A DNA stretch of 10,151 nt. Source: an archaeon (GTDB taxonomy: Archaea > Asgardarchaeota > Hermodarchaeia > Hermodarchaeales > Hermodarchaeaceae). Position numbers and translations under genes: made by a program. The stretch covers positions 1-10,151 of the forward strand of contig JABXGV010000185.1 of the NCBI GenBank assembly GCA_016550485.1, read 5' to 3'. Positions 1-7,451 of the stretch are shown here, piece after piece (position 1 is the first letter of the stretch; every line of letters starts with the position of its first letter). The notes beneath the pieces were generated by a model, which saw only the letters and a list, made by a program, of their open reading frames with translations, was not told where the DNA came from and made no database searches.

Positions 1-279
1 CTAAAAGCAGCCCTTGAAGTAGATGAAGGAGCTAGATACCTTGGCGAGATGGCTATTGGCACTAACCGGGGAATTAAACGATACACTTTGAACATGTTGT
101 TTGACGAAAAAATCGGTGACACGATTCATTGCGCCTTGGGTAACGCGTATCAAGAGTGCAAGGGCATAAACAAAAGCGCTGTACACATTGACATCATTAA
201 ATCAATGAAAGACAGTGGTAAGATACTCGCTGGCGATGAAGTCATCTATGAAAAAGGAAAATACTTCTGGGAGAAGTAA
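1..279 (+). CDS. M29-family metallo-aminopeptidase, C-terminal fragment (5' end outside window)
   Basis: The frame is open from base 1 to the TAA at 277-279, giving the last 92 residues; the start lies upstream of the window. The protein would remove N-terminal residues from peptides in the cytoplasm using two metal ions. The fragment carries the M29 (AmpS/thermophilic aminopeptidase) C-terminal signature: ARYLGE with a ligand Glu at fragment residue 16, the GTN and FDEKIG segments, His43 and Tyr50 in the HxxxGxxY stretch, and the HxD pair His62/Asp64. These match the known M29 metal and catalytic residues (Glu, His, Tyr, His, Asp; family knowledge). The Tyr-to-His distance is 12 residues, shorter than in Bacillus AmpS as I recall it, so this is the compact form. 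It ends about 20 nt before tldD on the same strand, suggesting a shared peptide-degradation operon. Confidence 0.88.
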   Translation, partial: LKAALEVDEGARYLGEMAIGTNRGIKRYTLNMLFDEKIGDTIHCALGNAYQECKGINKSAVHIDIIKSMKDSGKILAGDEVIYEKGKYFWEK

Positions 280-300
280 CCAGTCAACGGAGTTGTGTCT

Positions 301-1743
301 ATGATGTTTCATGATGTGGCGCAGCAGGGCGTAGAATATGGGGCAAAACAGGGCGCCGACTATGTTGAGTTACGGTATGTCCAGACATTGATGGAGAGTT
401 TCTTAACAAGGAACGGTGACATCATCTCCGCGGGCTCCACAGAAACTGAGGGCATCGGAATACGCGCGCTCGCCGAGGGAGGGATGTCATTTGTCGCAAC
501 GGCAAGCCTAGCAAAAGGTGATGTGGAGAAAGCTGTACAAACCGCGGTTCGCTTGGCACGCGCGTCTCGCCGCAAGACGCCCCTAGCGTTATCCGAGGAA
601 CCAGTTATCCAAACACACTGGGAGGTACCCGTTGAAACACCGTTCACAGAAATTCCCCCAGATACCAAGCTCAAACGCCTCTTGGCGGTAGAAAAAGAAC
701 TCACGAAAATATTTGATGCCACTGCGTTACCTATTCGAACTGCACTTCTTATCGCGGAAACTTCAAAGAAATACATCGCCACCAGCGAGGGAACCCGCGT
801 TGAATCGGACTACAGTCTAGGAAGACTCGCTGGAAGACTCACCGCAAAAGGCGCCAAAGGAACCGAGCAACGCTATTTTAGCCGTGGGGCAGCCGCTGGT
901 TGGGAGTTCTTTGCTGCACCCCAATTCATCGAAACCTTCATCGAAGAGGCAAAAGCAGTGCACCGTGTTGCAGACCAAGCAAAACCCGTAGCCTTTGACA
1001 AACCAGTGGACGTAATTATCGGACCAGAAGTTGCTGGGATCATCGCACACGAAAACTGTGGACACCCCTCAGAAGCTGACAGAATTCAAGGACGCGAAGG
1101 CGCAAATGCAGGTGAATCGTTCTGGATGGACATCGACATCGGCACCACCCGAGTAGGCTCAACAGCCGTCACCGTCATTGATGACCCAACTCTTCTCCGA
1201 AGCGGCGGGTTCTACCTCTATGACGATGAAGGGGTAAAGGCGCGGCCCCGATACCTCATCAAAGAGGGAATAGCCAACGAGCTATTTCACGACCGTCAAA
1301 CGGCAGCACGAGCGGGAGTACACTCGAATGGCTCCTCACGTGCCAGCGCCTATGACCGTGAACCCATTCCGCGAATGGCAAACACCTACATCGCCGCCGG
1401 AGATTACACTGTTGAGGAACTCGTCGAAGACATCCGACTGGGAGTATTCATCGATAACTTCACCGAATGGAATATCGACGATCGCCGGTACCAGTCAAAG
1501 TATACGGGGTCGTTGGCGCGGATTATCCGTAAGGGTGAGGTGACTGACGAGTATGTTCGCCGACCGGTACTCGAGTTAACCTCGAGAGGCCTGTTTGAGA
1601 GTGTTGATGCCTGTGCAAGGGGATTTGCATCTGAGCAAGCGATTTGTGGCAAGTCCGATCCTAGTCAGGGAATCCCCGTGTGGACAGCGGGGCCTGAAGC
1701 GGTGAGAATGCGTAGAATTCGTCTCGGGGGTGTTCAAGCATGA
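301..1743 (+). CDS. tldD: TldD-family metalloprotease, catalytic subunit
   Basis: This is the zinc-bearing subunit of the TldD/TldE heterodimeric protease, which degrades unfolded or modified peptides inside the cell (in bacteria, microcin B17 maturation and CcdA turnover). From the ATG at 301 it is 480 residues, the normal length. The HExxxH zinc motif, HENCGH, is at residues 250-255, followed by PSEAD. The Cys of CGK near residue 449 corresponds to the third metal ligand known from E. coli TldD. The start is ambiguous: an in-frame GTG at 295 is only 2 nt from the GGAG at 289-292, whereas the ATG at 301 sits 8 nt away, so I prefer 301; an ATG at 304 is also possible. It lies just after the M29 aminopeptidase, and its TGA stop overlaps the ATG of the tldE partner. 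The active site looks intact. Confidence 0.95.
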   Translation: MMFHDVAQQGVEYGAKQGADYVELRYVQTLMESFLTRNGDIISAGSTETEGIGIRALAEGGMSFVATASLAKGDVEKAVQTAVRLARASRRKTPLALSEEPVIQTHWEVPVETPFTEIPPDTKLKRLLAVEKELTKIFDATALPIRTALLIAETSKKYIATSEGTRVESDYSLGRLAGRLTAKGAKGTEQRYFSRGAAAGWEFFAAPQFIETFIEEAKAVHRVADQAKPVAFDKPVDVIIGPEVAGIIAHENCGHPSEADRIQGREGANAGESFWMDIDIGTTRVGSTAVTVIDDPTLLRSGGFYLYDDEGVKARPRYLIKEGIANELFHDRQTAARAGVHSNGSSRASAYDREPIPRMANTYIAAGDYTVEELVEDIRLGVFIDNFTEWNIDDRRYQSKYTGSLARIIRKGEVTDEYVRRPVLELTSRGLFESVDACARGFASEQAICGKSDPSQGIPVWTAGPEAVRMRRIRLGGVQA

Positions 1744-3113
1744 CCAAATCAGAAGAGACGCAGAGTCTAGTTGAACAGGCTTTGAAAGTAGCCTCGCGTC
1801 ATGGTGAGGCGGTTGTACGGGGTCAAGATATTCTCCGGCATCAGATTCGCATTAGTAACTCAGAGATTGATATATTCAAACAGTGGAGGTCTAGGGTTCT
1901 AGCTGTTTTTGTGGCTGTTGACGGTCGTATCGGAACTACTGAAATCATTGATCCCACGCCGAAAAGCCTCCAAACGCGAATCGACCATTTGATTTCCTTT
2001 GTGCGTGGGTTACAGCCTACACCTCTATTTAGTGGATTGCAAAAGGAATTCCGGTCTCCTTCAAAAGTAGAACAGCTTTACGATAAGCGCATCCGTGAAT
2101 TCCCTGAACGAGCTCCAGAGGTTGTCGCTGCATCCCTTGATGAAGCACAAAAAGCGGGTGCCAAACGGACTGCTGGATCCTTTTTCTTCGATGAAATTGT
2201 TACCGACCTCTCCACCTCTGAAGGATTTCGGGGAGACTACCGCGCGTCCTCTTATCGAATGACATTACGTAGCTTTGTCGACCCAGAGAGTTCAGGTCAA
2301 GGAATCGCAGTGGGACGTGTATTGAATGACATCGAGGCACAGCTTTCCCGTGCAGGCCGAGAATCTGGGGAAATCGCCTCATTGGCGGTTGGTGGCAAAC
2401 AAGGAAAACCTGGAACTTATGATTTGGTGCTACATCCTACTGTAGCTGCATCAATCCTTGGAGCCTTGATCAAAGGCGCGAATCCAGTGCAAATCCTAAT
2501 GGGTAACAGTCCTCTCAAGGACCGAATTGGACAACAACTCGGACCTGAGACGGTGACTATTTGGGATGATGGCACAATTCCTAATGGCTTGGGAAGTGCG
2601 CCGTTTGATTTTGAGGGAACGCCCACTCAACGAACACAGATTATCAGGAAAGGTACCCTTGAACAACTTGTTCATAACACATCCTCAAGTCGAATGCTCC
2701 AAACCAAGAGCACTGGCAACTGTCAACTAGCCCAATTTTTCATCGGGTCAAAGCTGATGATTCCAGGACCGACCAATATCGTGTTCAAGCAAGGCGAGCA
2801 ATCCTTCGAGGAGCTTCTAGAGCCGGCACGCCCTACAATTTATGTCACCTCCAATTGGTATCTGCGATACACGAGTGCATTGGAGGGCACCTTCTCAACA
2901 ATCCCCAGGGATGGTATGTTCCTTATCGAGAAGGGGGAAATCGGGCAGCCTATCCAGAAGCTTCGCATCACTGACAATTTAGTTCGAATGCTTGGAGCCA
3001 TTGATGGATTAGGTCGTGAAGTTAGACAGATACGGTGGTGGGAAGTTAACACACCCACCTTTATTCCCTTCATTCGTATTCGGGATGTATCAATGACTGC
3101 TGCTACCCAGTGA
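1740..3113 (+). CDS. pmbA: TldE/PmbA-family protein, non-catalytic partner of TldD
   Basis: The 457-residue protein is a TldD paralogue of normal length. It forms the second half of the heterodimer and shapes the closed cavity in which TldD cleaves peptides. It shows the PmbA C-terminal pattern: HPTVAAS at about 232-238, then GNSPLKDRIG, a WDDGT segment, FDFEGTPTQRT and HNTSSSRM. Where TldD has HExxxH, this protein has LGALIK (240-245), so the zinc site is absent, as expected for TldE. Its ATG overlaps the tldD stop (ATGA at 1740-1743), a sign of translational coupling and 1:1 production. A GGGGGTG stretch at 1726-1732, 7 nt upstream, can serve as ribosome binding site. The frame is intact; a TGA ends it at 3113. 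Confidence 0.94.
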   Translation: MTKSEETQSLVEQALKVASRHGEAVVRGQDILRHQIRISNSEIDIFKQWRSRVLAVFVAVDGRIGTTEIIDPTPKSLQTRIDHLISFVRGLQPTPLFSGLQKEFRSPSKVEQLYDKRIREFPERAPEVVAASLDEAQKAGAKRTAGSFFFDEIVTDLSTSEGFRGDYRASSYRMTLRSFVDPESSGQGIAVGRVLNDIEAQLSRAGRESGEIASLAVGGKQGKPGTYDLVLHPTVAASILGALIKGANPVQILMGNSPLKDRIGQQLGPETVTIWDDGTIPNGLGSAPFDFEGTPTQRTQIIRKGTLEQLVHNTSSSRMLQTKSTGNCQLAQFFIGSKLMIPGPTNIVFKQGEQSFEELLEPARPTIYVTSNWYLRYTSALEGTFSTIPRDGMFLIEKGEIGQPIQKLRITDNLVRMLGAIDGLGREVRQIRWWEVNTPTFIPFIRIRDVSMTAATQ

Positions 3114-3126
3114 GCTGACCTAAAAA

Positions 3127-3184
3127 GGAACACAGAGTTTAGGGCGAAAGCTATTTTAGTCATTAGTTGAAGAACTCTCGTTCC
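3127..3184. repeat. Compound inverted repeat (11 paired bases) downstream of pmbA
   Basis: GGAAC (3127-3131) is complementary to GTTCC (3180-3184), and AGAGTT (3134-3139) to AACTCT (3173-3178). The two arms are separated by only 2 nt and 1 nt, so RNA could form a 5+6 bp stem with a small internal loop. Inside it, GGC-GAAA-GCT (3143-3152) could form a tiny GNRA-type hairpin. It starts 13 nt after the pmbA stop and lies 70 nt before the radical SAM gene. It could be an operon-end structure or a structured leader. No long U tract follows, so it is not a typical archaeal terminator. The pairing is read directly; the role is unknown. Confidence 0.4.
3145..3158 (+). promoter_or_regulatory. Possible archaeal BRE/TATA element for the radical SAM gene
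   Basis: CGAAAG (3145-3150) directly followed by CTATTTTA (3151-3158) resembles an archaeal BRE plus TATA box. Transcription would begin around 3182, giving a leader of about 70 nt before the ATG at 3254. The element falls in the loop of the inverted repeat at 3127-3184. The match is by eye only and weak. Confidence 0.22.
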
Positions 3185-3253
3185 CAGTGAATCTAGTACT
3201 GACCTCACAGCATCTGATGATGTCCGTACTGAATAGCCTTGAGGGTTCGGACT

Positions 3254-4978
3254 ATGGCTAGCAACGGTGGAAGAAAAATCGTCTTAACCGCATCAAAGGC
3301 GGAAATGGCAGGGTGGAATGCTGATCCCTTTATCGCGTTTTATGGAGGATTTCCAGCCCGTCTCACCCCTAGTATCCTACTCGATCCCCTATTCCAACCA
3401 GACAAACCTAATCCGGATTATTCAGCACCATATGCGCCATTAGGTTTACGAAAGATTGAGGCGTCTCTTTTAGAGAATGGGTTTGATGAAGAAGACATTA
3501 TTGTGGTTCACCCTGAGCAGCTCAGCGATGTGGTAGGATCGGCTACTCAGGTTGTTGGTGTGTCGAGTATGGATCCTCTCGGAATGGCGTATGTGAGCCT
3601 AACCTACACCTCATTTGTGGGACTTGGTGGCTTAGCCGCTACGGGATTGTATTTCTGGCGCATGATGAGCCACCCCGTGTTCCGGAAGTACCAGCCCACA
3701 AAGATACTGGGTGGTGCCGGTTCATGGCAGCTGAAGAACCCTAGCCTTCGGAAAAAATACGGGTTTGACTGTATTGTCATGGGAGAAGCCGAACACACAG
3801 CACCCAAGCTCTTCGAGAAAGCTGTGCAAGGTGAGCCACTACCACCTCTTATTCAGGCGCAACGCCCAATAGACGAGGAGATTCCTTGTATCCGACGACC
3901 CGCCATCTACGGTGCTGTGGAGATTTCTAGGGGCTGCGGTCGAGGATGTCAATTCTGCTCTCCGACAATGAAGACACGGCGCAACTTCTCCATTGAGAAA
4001 ATCCTTCGCGAAGTCCGAGTAGGGTTGAGAGCCGGGAATAAAATGGTTCTAATCAACTCAGATGATATCTTCCTTTATGGCTCAAAAGAACGGTTTCTAC
4101 CTAATCGTCAGGCAGTAACTAAGTTGTTTAGTTCCATTGCGGCAGAACCCGGTGTTGAGGTAATTCAACCTGCCCACATTTCCTTAGCTCCTGCCATTGT
4201 CGATCCTCAGATGGTAGAAGACCTCGCGGAGATTTTAGGTGATAAATGCCGGTACAAGTACAAGGGTAACCCTGTCATCACAGCAGAGACCGGGGTTGAG
4301 ACAGGAAGCCCACGCCTTATGCAGGAACATATGCGAGGAAAAGCCCTTCCCTACGACGTGAGTGATTGGCCCGAAGTCGTCTGTGAAGCCTACGGCATCC
4401 TCAACGATCACAATTGGCTGCCTCTTTGCACTCTCGTCACAGGTCTACCCAAAGAAACGGAAGATGACGTTTTGCTCACTTTAGACCTAATTCATAGGAT
4501 GCGCCAGCTTCGTACCTTTTTCGTACCCCTCTTTTTTGTTTCGCTTGAAGACTGTGCCCTCCGGAAGGAAAAGACCCTTGACTTGAGTCGTCTTTCTGAA
4601 CTCCAGTGGGAGGTTTTCATTGAGTGCTGGGACCATAACTTGCACCACTGGCGGGAAGATTGGCTGGGACCCTTCAACACTAACACTCTAGCCCGGCAGA
4701 TGGTCAAGATCATTGGGGGCTTTCTATACCTGATGTATTACAAGTGGAAACACAGAGGACGTACAAAAGGAATGCTTTCTCGGATTGCAGGAATCATCGG
4801 AAAGGATCACCGATTCATGTTACCCTTCTCTCATCCCTTTGGAAAACCTCTCCCTCAATCTATTATCCAGCGACGACTAAAACCACCTAGTCTTCTGCCT
4901 CTCGTAACAGACGACGAGGACGTTCCCCGAGAATTACGATATGCACACAGTAAACCAGTCTATCGAATACGAGAATAG
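3254..4978 (+). CDS. Radical SAM protein, B12-binding-domain type (COG1032-like), function unknown
   Basis: From the ATG at 3254 the protein has 574 residues. GAGGG at 3241-3245, 8 nt upstream, supports this start over the in-frame TTG at 3239. The 4Fe-4S-binding radical SAM motif CxxxCxxC is seen as CGRGCQFC (Cys 228, 232, 235), so it should cleave S-adenosylmethionine reductively. The N-terminal ~200 residues look like a cobalamin-binding Rossmann domain of this superfamily (VVGVSSMDPLG, KILGGAGSWQL, CIVMGEAE). I do not see the DxHxxG motif that binds the cobalt through histidine, so base-off/His-on B12 binding is not supported. The ETGVETGSPRLM stretch belongs to the radical SAM barrel. 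After it comes a ~150-residue tail rich in Trp, Tyr and Arg, with one hydrophobic stretch (GGFLYLMYY) that may contact membrane. Substrate unknown; methyl transfer or lipid/cofactor modification is plausible. It converges on the Sir2 gene and is probably a separate unit. Confidence 0.85.
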   Translation: MASNGGRKIVLTASKAEMAGWNADPFIAFYGGFPARLTPSILLDPLFQPDKPNPDYSAPYAPLGLRKIEASLLENGFDEEDIIVVHPEQLSDVVGSATQVVGVSSMDPLGMAYVSLTYTSFVGLGGLAATGLYFWRMMSHPVFRKYQPTKILGGAGSWQLKNPSLRKKYGFDCIVMGEAEHTAPKLFEKAVQGEPLPPLIQAQRPIDEEIPCIRRPAIYGAVEISRGCGRGCQFCSPTMKTRRNFSIEKILREVRVGLRAGNKMVLINSDDIFLYGSKERFLPNRQAVTKLFSSIAAEPGVEVIQPAHISLAPAIVDPQMVEDLAEILGDKCRYKYKGNPVITAETGVETGSPRLMQEHMRGKALPYDVSDWPEVVCEAYGILNDHNWLPLCTLVTGLPKETEDDVLLTLDLIHRMRQLRTFFVPLFFVSLEDCALRKEKTLDLSRLSELQWEVFIECWDHNLHHWREDWLGPFNTNTLARQMVKIIGGFLYLMYYKWKHRGRTKGMLSRIAGIIGKDHRFMLPFSHPFGKPLPQSIIQRRLKPPSLLPLVTDDEDVPRELRYAHSKPVYRIRE

Positions 4979-4983
4979 TCCTA

Positions 4984-5006
4984 TTCCAGTACAGTATAAA
5001 CTGGAG
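4984..5006. terminator. Hairpin between convergent genes, possible bidirectional terminator
   Basis: TCCAGT (4985-4990) pairs perfectly with ACTGGA (5000-5005) around a 9-nt loop, with one further G-U pair at 4984/5006. It lies in the 43-nt gap between the stops of the radical SAM gene (plus) and the Sir2 gene (minus), where termination of both transcripts is expected. It lacks the long T run typical of archaeal intrinsic terminators, so the role is inferred from position. Confidence 0.3.
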
Positions 5007-5021
5007 ATTGAAAATACGGCT

Positions 5022-5789
5022 TTACCTCTTACCACGGAGTGCGTGTACGGCTTCTACAATAGTTGTCAGGGTAGCCCCTGCTATTGAGTGGAAAACAAGG
5101 TCAGCTTCAGCATCAAAAGGTGTTTGTTCTTGATTCACGATAATTAGCCGCGCACCAGTTTGGGTGGCTATGCTTGGTAGAGATGCGGCTGGATAGACGG
5201 TAAGCGATGAGCCGACAACTATCATTAATCTACAATTACCTGCGACGGTAACAGCTTGTCTGTAGACATCTTGTGGTAGGGCTTCTCCAAAGAGGACTGC
5301 ATCTAGTTTCAGAATCCCACCACACGTAGGACAGGTTGGTGGTAGTTGTTTCTTCTTGATTTTCCGTTCGATGTACTGTCGTCCCACCCGGTCATTACAT
5401 ACAATACAGACAGCATTTACAAGGTTTCCATGAACTTCCAATACATGTTGACTGCCTGACCGTTGATGGAGGCCGTCTACGTTCTGGGTAATAATACACT
5501 GAAGCAAACCCATTTTCTCAAGCTTTGCTAGTCCTTTGTGAGCAGCATTTGGTTTAGCATCTAGTAGTGTGGGTGCTATCTGAACCGCGGTTTCCCACCA
5601 GGCCTTCGGATCACTGAGGAAAGCATCGACGCTTGCGAACTTCATGGGATCCACTTTTGTCCATAACCCATCAGGTCCACGGAAATCCGGGATGCCACTC
5701 TCAGTAGATATGCCAGCACCAGTAAGCGCGACTGTGGAAGGAGAGTCAACAATTAGCCTTGCTGCTTCTTGAATTTGCTTCTCTGACAT
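5022..5789 (-). CDS. cobB: Sir2-family NAD-dependent protein deacylase (sirtuin)
   Basis: A 255-residue single-domain sirtuin that removes acyl groups from lysine using NAD+, giving nicotinamide and O-acetyl-ADP-ribose; in archaea the chromatin protein Alba is a known target. Visible motifs are GAGIS at 24-28 and GIPDFRG at 32-38 (NAD pocket), TQNVDGLH at 101-108, catalytic His120 in the HGN motif, zinc ligands Cys128/Cys131 and Cys153/Cys156, and GSSLTVYPA plus IIVN for the nucleotide. The Tyr and Arg that mark desuccinylase-type sirtuins (YxxR in E. coli CobB) are absent; Glu80-offset positions carry Glu and Val instead. The sequence looks closest to Thermotoga Sir2 (class U), so deacetylation is likelier than desuccinylation. 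Met at 5789 fits the family N-terminus; ATGs at 5807 and 5810 would add 6-7 residues and have no clear SD. It is divergent from the glycerol kinase gene. Confidence 0.93.
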   Translation of the reverse strand: MSEKQIQEAARLIVDSPSTVALTGAGISTESGIPDFRGPDGLWTKVDPMKFASVDAFLSDPKAWWETAVQIAPTLLDAKPNAAHKGLAKLEKMGLLQCIITQNVDGLHQRSGSQHVLEVHGNLVNAVCIVCNDRVGRQYIERKIKKKQLPPTCPTCGGILKLDAVLFGEALPQDVYRQAVTVAGNCRLMIVVGSSLTVYPAASLPSIATQTGARLIIVNQEQTPFDAEADLVFHSIAGATLTTIVEAVHALRGKR

Positions 5790-5897
5790 TAATCTACACC
5801 AATCCATCATCTATAGAAAGAAGAGGTAAAAGAATGCCGGCAATTTAGTAACAAACGAATAATAACCTGTACGATAGAATATGGAGAGGTGTTTTAA
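5790..5897. promoter_or_regulatory. Divergent promoter region between the sirtuin and glycerol kinase genes
   Basis: These 108 bases separate two genes transcribed away from each other, so promoters for both must lie here or just inside the 5' ends. The middle (about 5841-5880) is A+T-rich. AATTTAG at 5842-5848 could be a TATA box for the plus-strand gene, and TTATTA read on the minus strand (complement of about 5859-5864) could serve the sirtuin. Neither is a strong match. The position supports a promoter; the exact boxes are guesses. Confidence 0.35.
5886..5891 (+). promoter_or_regulatory. Strong ribosome binding site that sets the TTG start of glycerol kinase
   Basis: GAGGTG, within GGAGAGGTG, lies exactly 6 nt before the TTG at 5898. 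It is complementary to the 16S rRNA 3' end and fixes this TTG as start. The ATG at 5881 is in a different frame. Confidence 0.75.
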
Positions 5898-7442
5898 TTG
5901 GGCGACGAAAGTCTAGTTTGTGCCATAGATGTGGGGACTAGCGGTACACGCACAGCCTTGTTTGATGCCTTATCGGGTCAATTGATAGCTAAAAGCCATC
6001 AAGAATATCAATCGATTTTTCCTCAACCAGCATGGGTCGAGCAGCGAGCCCTAGACTGGTGGAACACAGCTGCTCAAACCTGTAAAACTACCCTTAAAGC
6101 AGTTGGCAACAAGGTCGCTGATTTAGTAGCCGTCAGTATCACCAATCAACGAGAAACAATAGTTCCTGTTAACAAAGATGGAACGCCGCTCCACAATGCC
6201 ATTGTATGGCAAGACAGACGATCTATCCCCCAGTGTGAGCACATAAGAAGCGAATTGGGCGCAGAGACAGTCTACAAGGAAACTGGATTAACCATTGATC
6301 CCTATTTCTCTTTACCTAAAATTCTCTGGTTCAAGGAAAGAAAAGCTCGGCTTTTTCGTTCAACCCACAAGTTCCTTTTGGTTAATGACTTCATCATCCA
6401 TAAATTAACAAATCAATTCGCTACTGATTACAGCAACGCTTCACGAACTATGCTGTTTGCCACACAAAGGTTCGAGTGGTCTAACCTCTTATGCGACACT
6501 CTTGGAGTGCCTCAGGAAAAGTTGCCAACCTTACACGCCCCTAGTTTTGTCGTTGGCGAGGTTAGCCGAGCCGCATCCAAGGTAACAGGATTACCAGAAG
6601 GATTGCCTGTGGTAATGGGGGGAGGAGACCAGCAATGCGCAGCGCTAGGAGTTGGTGTCGTAAAACCAGGGCGTGTCAAAGCCACACTAGGTACTGGCAC
6701 ATTCATTCTTGCTCATCAGGACCGGCCACGCCTTGACCCCCAACGACGTTTACTCTGTAGTTGTCATGCTGTACCAAGGAAGTGGGTTATGGAGGGAAGC
6801 ATCTTCACTAGTGGAATTATCTATCGTTGGTTCCGTGATCAATTTGGAACAGAAGAGAAGATAATTGCTGAGAGGGTAAGAGAGGATGCTTACCGTTTTT
6901 TGAATGAGCAGGCAAGTCTTTCTGAGCCTGGCGCAAGAGGAGTTCTCCTACTTCCTTACTTCGCGGGGGCTGGAGCTCCTTATTGGAATCCTGTTGCGCG
7001 AGGCGTTATTCTGGGCCTCGCTTTAGGACACAAACGCCACGACATCATTCGCGCGATTATCGAGGGAACAGCCTTCGAGGTGCGACGGAATATTGAGGTG
7101 TTACAATCTATTGGTGTTGCAGTTACAGAAATAAGACTTACAGGCGGTGCTACCCGCAGCGCTGTCTGGAACCAAATACAGGCGGATATCAATAATTTGC
7201 CTATGCTTCGCGGCAAGGTTGAAGAAGCAACAGCATTAGGAGCAGCAATTCTTGCCAGTGTGGGTGCAGGCATCCACAAGGACGTTGAAACCGCTGCAGA
7301 AGCTATGGGTAGAGTAGGAGAACACTATCTACCACACAAAGAACTCCAGAAGCGATACGATATGCTTTATTCAATTCAAACCGAAGCATATACTGCCTTG
7401 GATAAAGCAAAGATTTTTGATAAACTCGCAGAATTGGATTGA
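5898..7442 (+). CDS. glpK: Glycerol kinase (FGGY family)
   Basis: Phosphorylates glycerol with ATP to sn-glycerol-3-phosphate in the cytoplasm, the entry step of glycerol catabolism. At 514 residues it matches the family (~500). The FGGY N-domain opens with DVGTSGTR (phosphate-binding loop). Counterparts of the E. coli glycerol contacts are all visible: Arg85/Glu86 in NQRET, Trp104 in IVWQDRR, Tyr136 in DPYFS, Asp244 (catalytic base) in GDQQ, and Phe269 in GTGTF. TDYSNASRTMLF and APYWNPVARG also match glycerol kinases closely. The C-terminal ATP region (TGGATRSAVWNQIQAD) looks more like xylulokinase-type FGGY members, so another polyol or sugar substrate is a minor alternative. The start is TTG, backed by GAGGTG 6 nt upstream; no ATG is nearby in frame. 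A larA-like gene follows after 9 nt and is probably cotranscribed. Confidence 0.88.
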   Translation: MGDESLVCAIDVGTSGTRTALFDALSGQLIAKSHQEYQSIFPQPAWVEQRALDWWNTAAQTCKTTLKAVGNKVADLVAVSITNQRETIVPVNKDGTPLHNAIVWQDRRSIPQCEHIRSELGAETVYKETGLTIDPYFSLPKILWFKERKARLFRSTHKFLLVNDFIIHKLTNQFATDYSNASRTMLFATQRFEWSNLLCDTLGVPQEKLPTLHAPSFVVGEVSRAASKVTGLPEGLPVVMGGGDQQCAALGVGVVKPGRVKATLGTGTFILAHQDRPRLDPQRRLLCSCHAVPRKWVMEGSIFTSGIIYRWFRDQFGTEEKIIAERVREDAYRFLNEQASLSEPGARGVLLLPYFAGAGAPYWNPVARGVILGLALGHKRHDIIRAIIEGTAFEVRRNIEVLQSIGVAVTEIRLTGGATRSAVWNQIQADINNLPMLRGKVEEATALGAAILASVGAGIHKDVETAAEAMGRVGEHYLPHKELQKRYDMLYSIQTEAYTALDKAKIFDKLAELD

Positions 7443-7451
7443 TGAGCTGAG

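Noticed and set aside
360..782. 140-codon open frame on the minus strand
   Set aside because: It lies wholly inside tldD, whose plus-strand frame has clear family motifs; the antisense translation shows no recognisable domain or ribosome binding site.
2840..3208. 122-codon open frame on the minus strand spanning the pmbA end and the following gap
   Set aside because: Mostly antisense to the conserved C-terminus of pmbA, with no recognisable motif.
6980..7279. 99-codon minus-strand frame inside glycerol kinase
   Set aside because: It is antisense to the conserved C-terminal FGGY domain and has no motif of its own.
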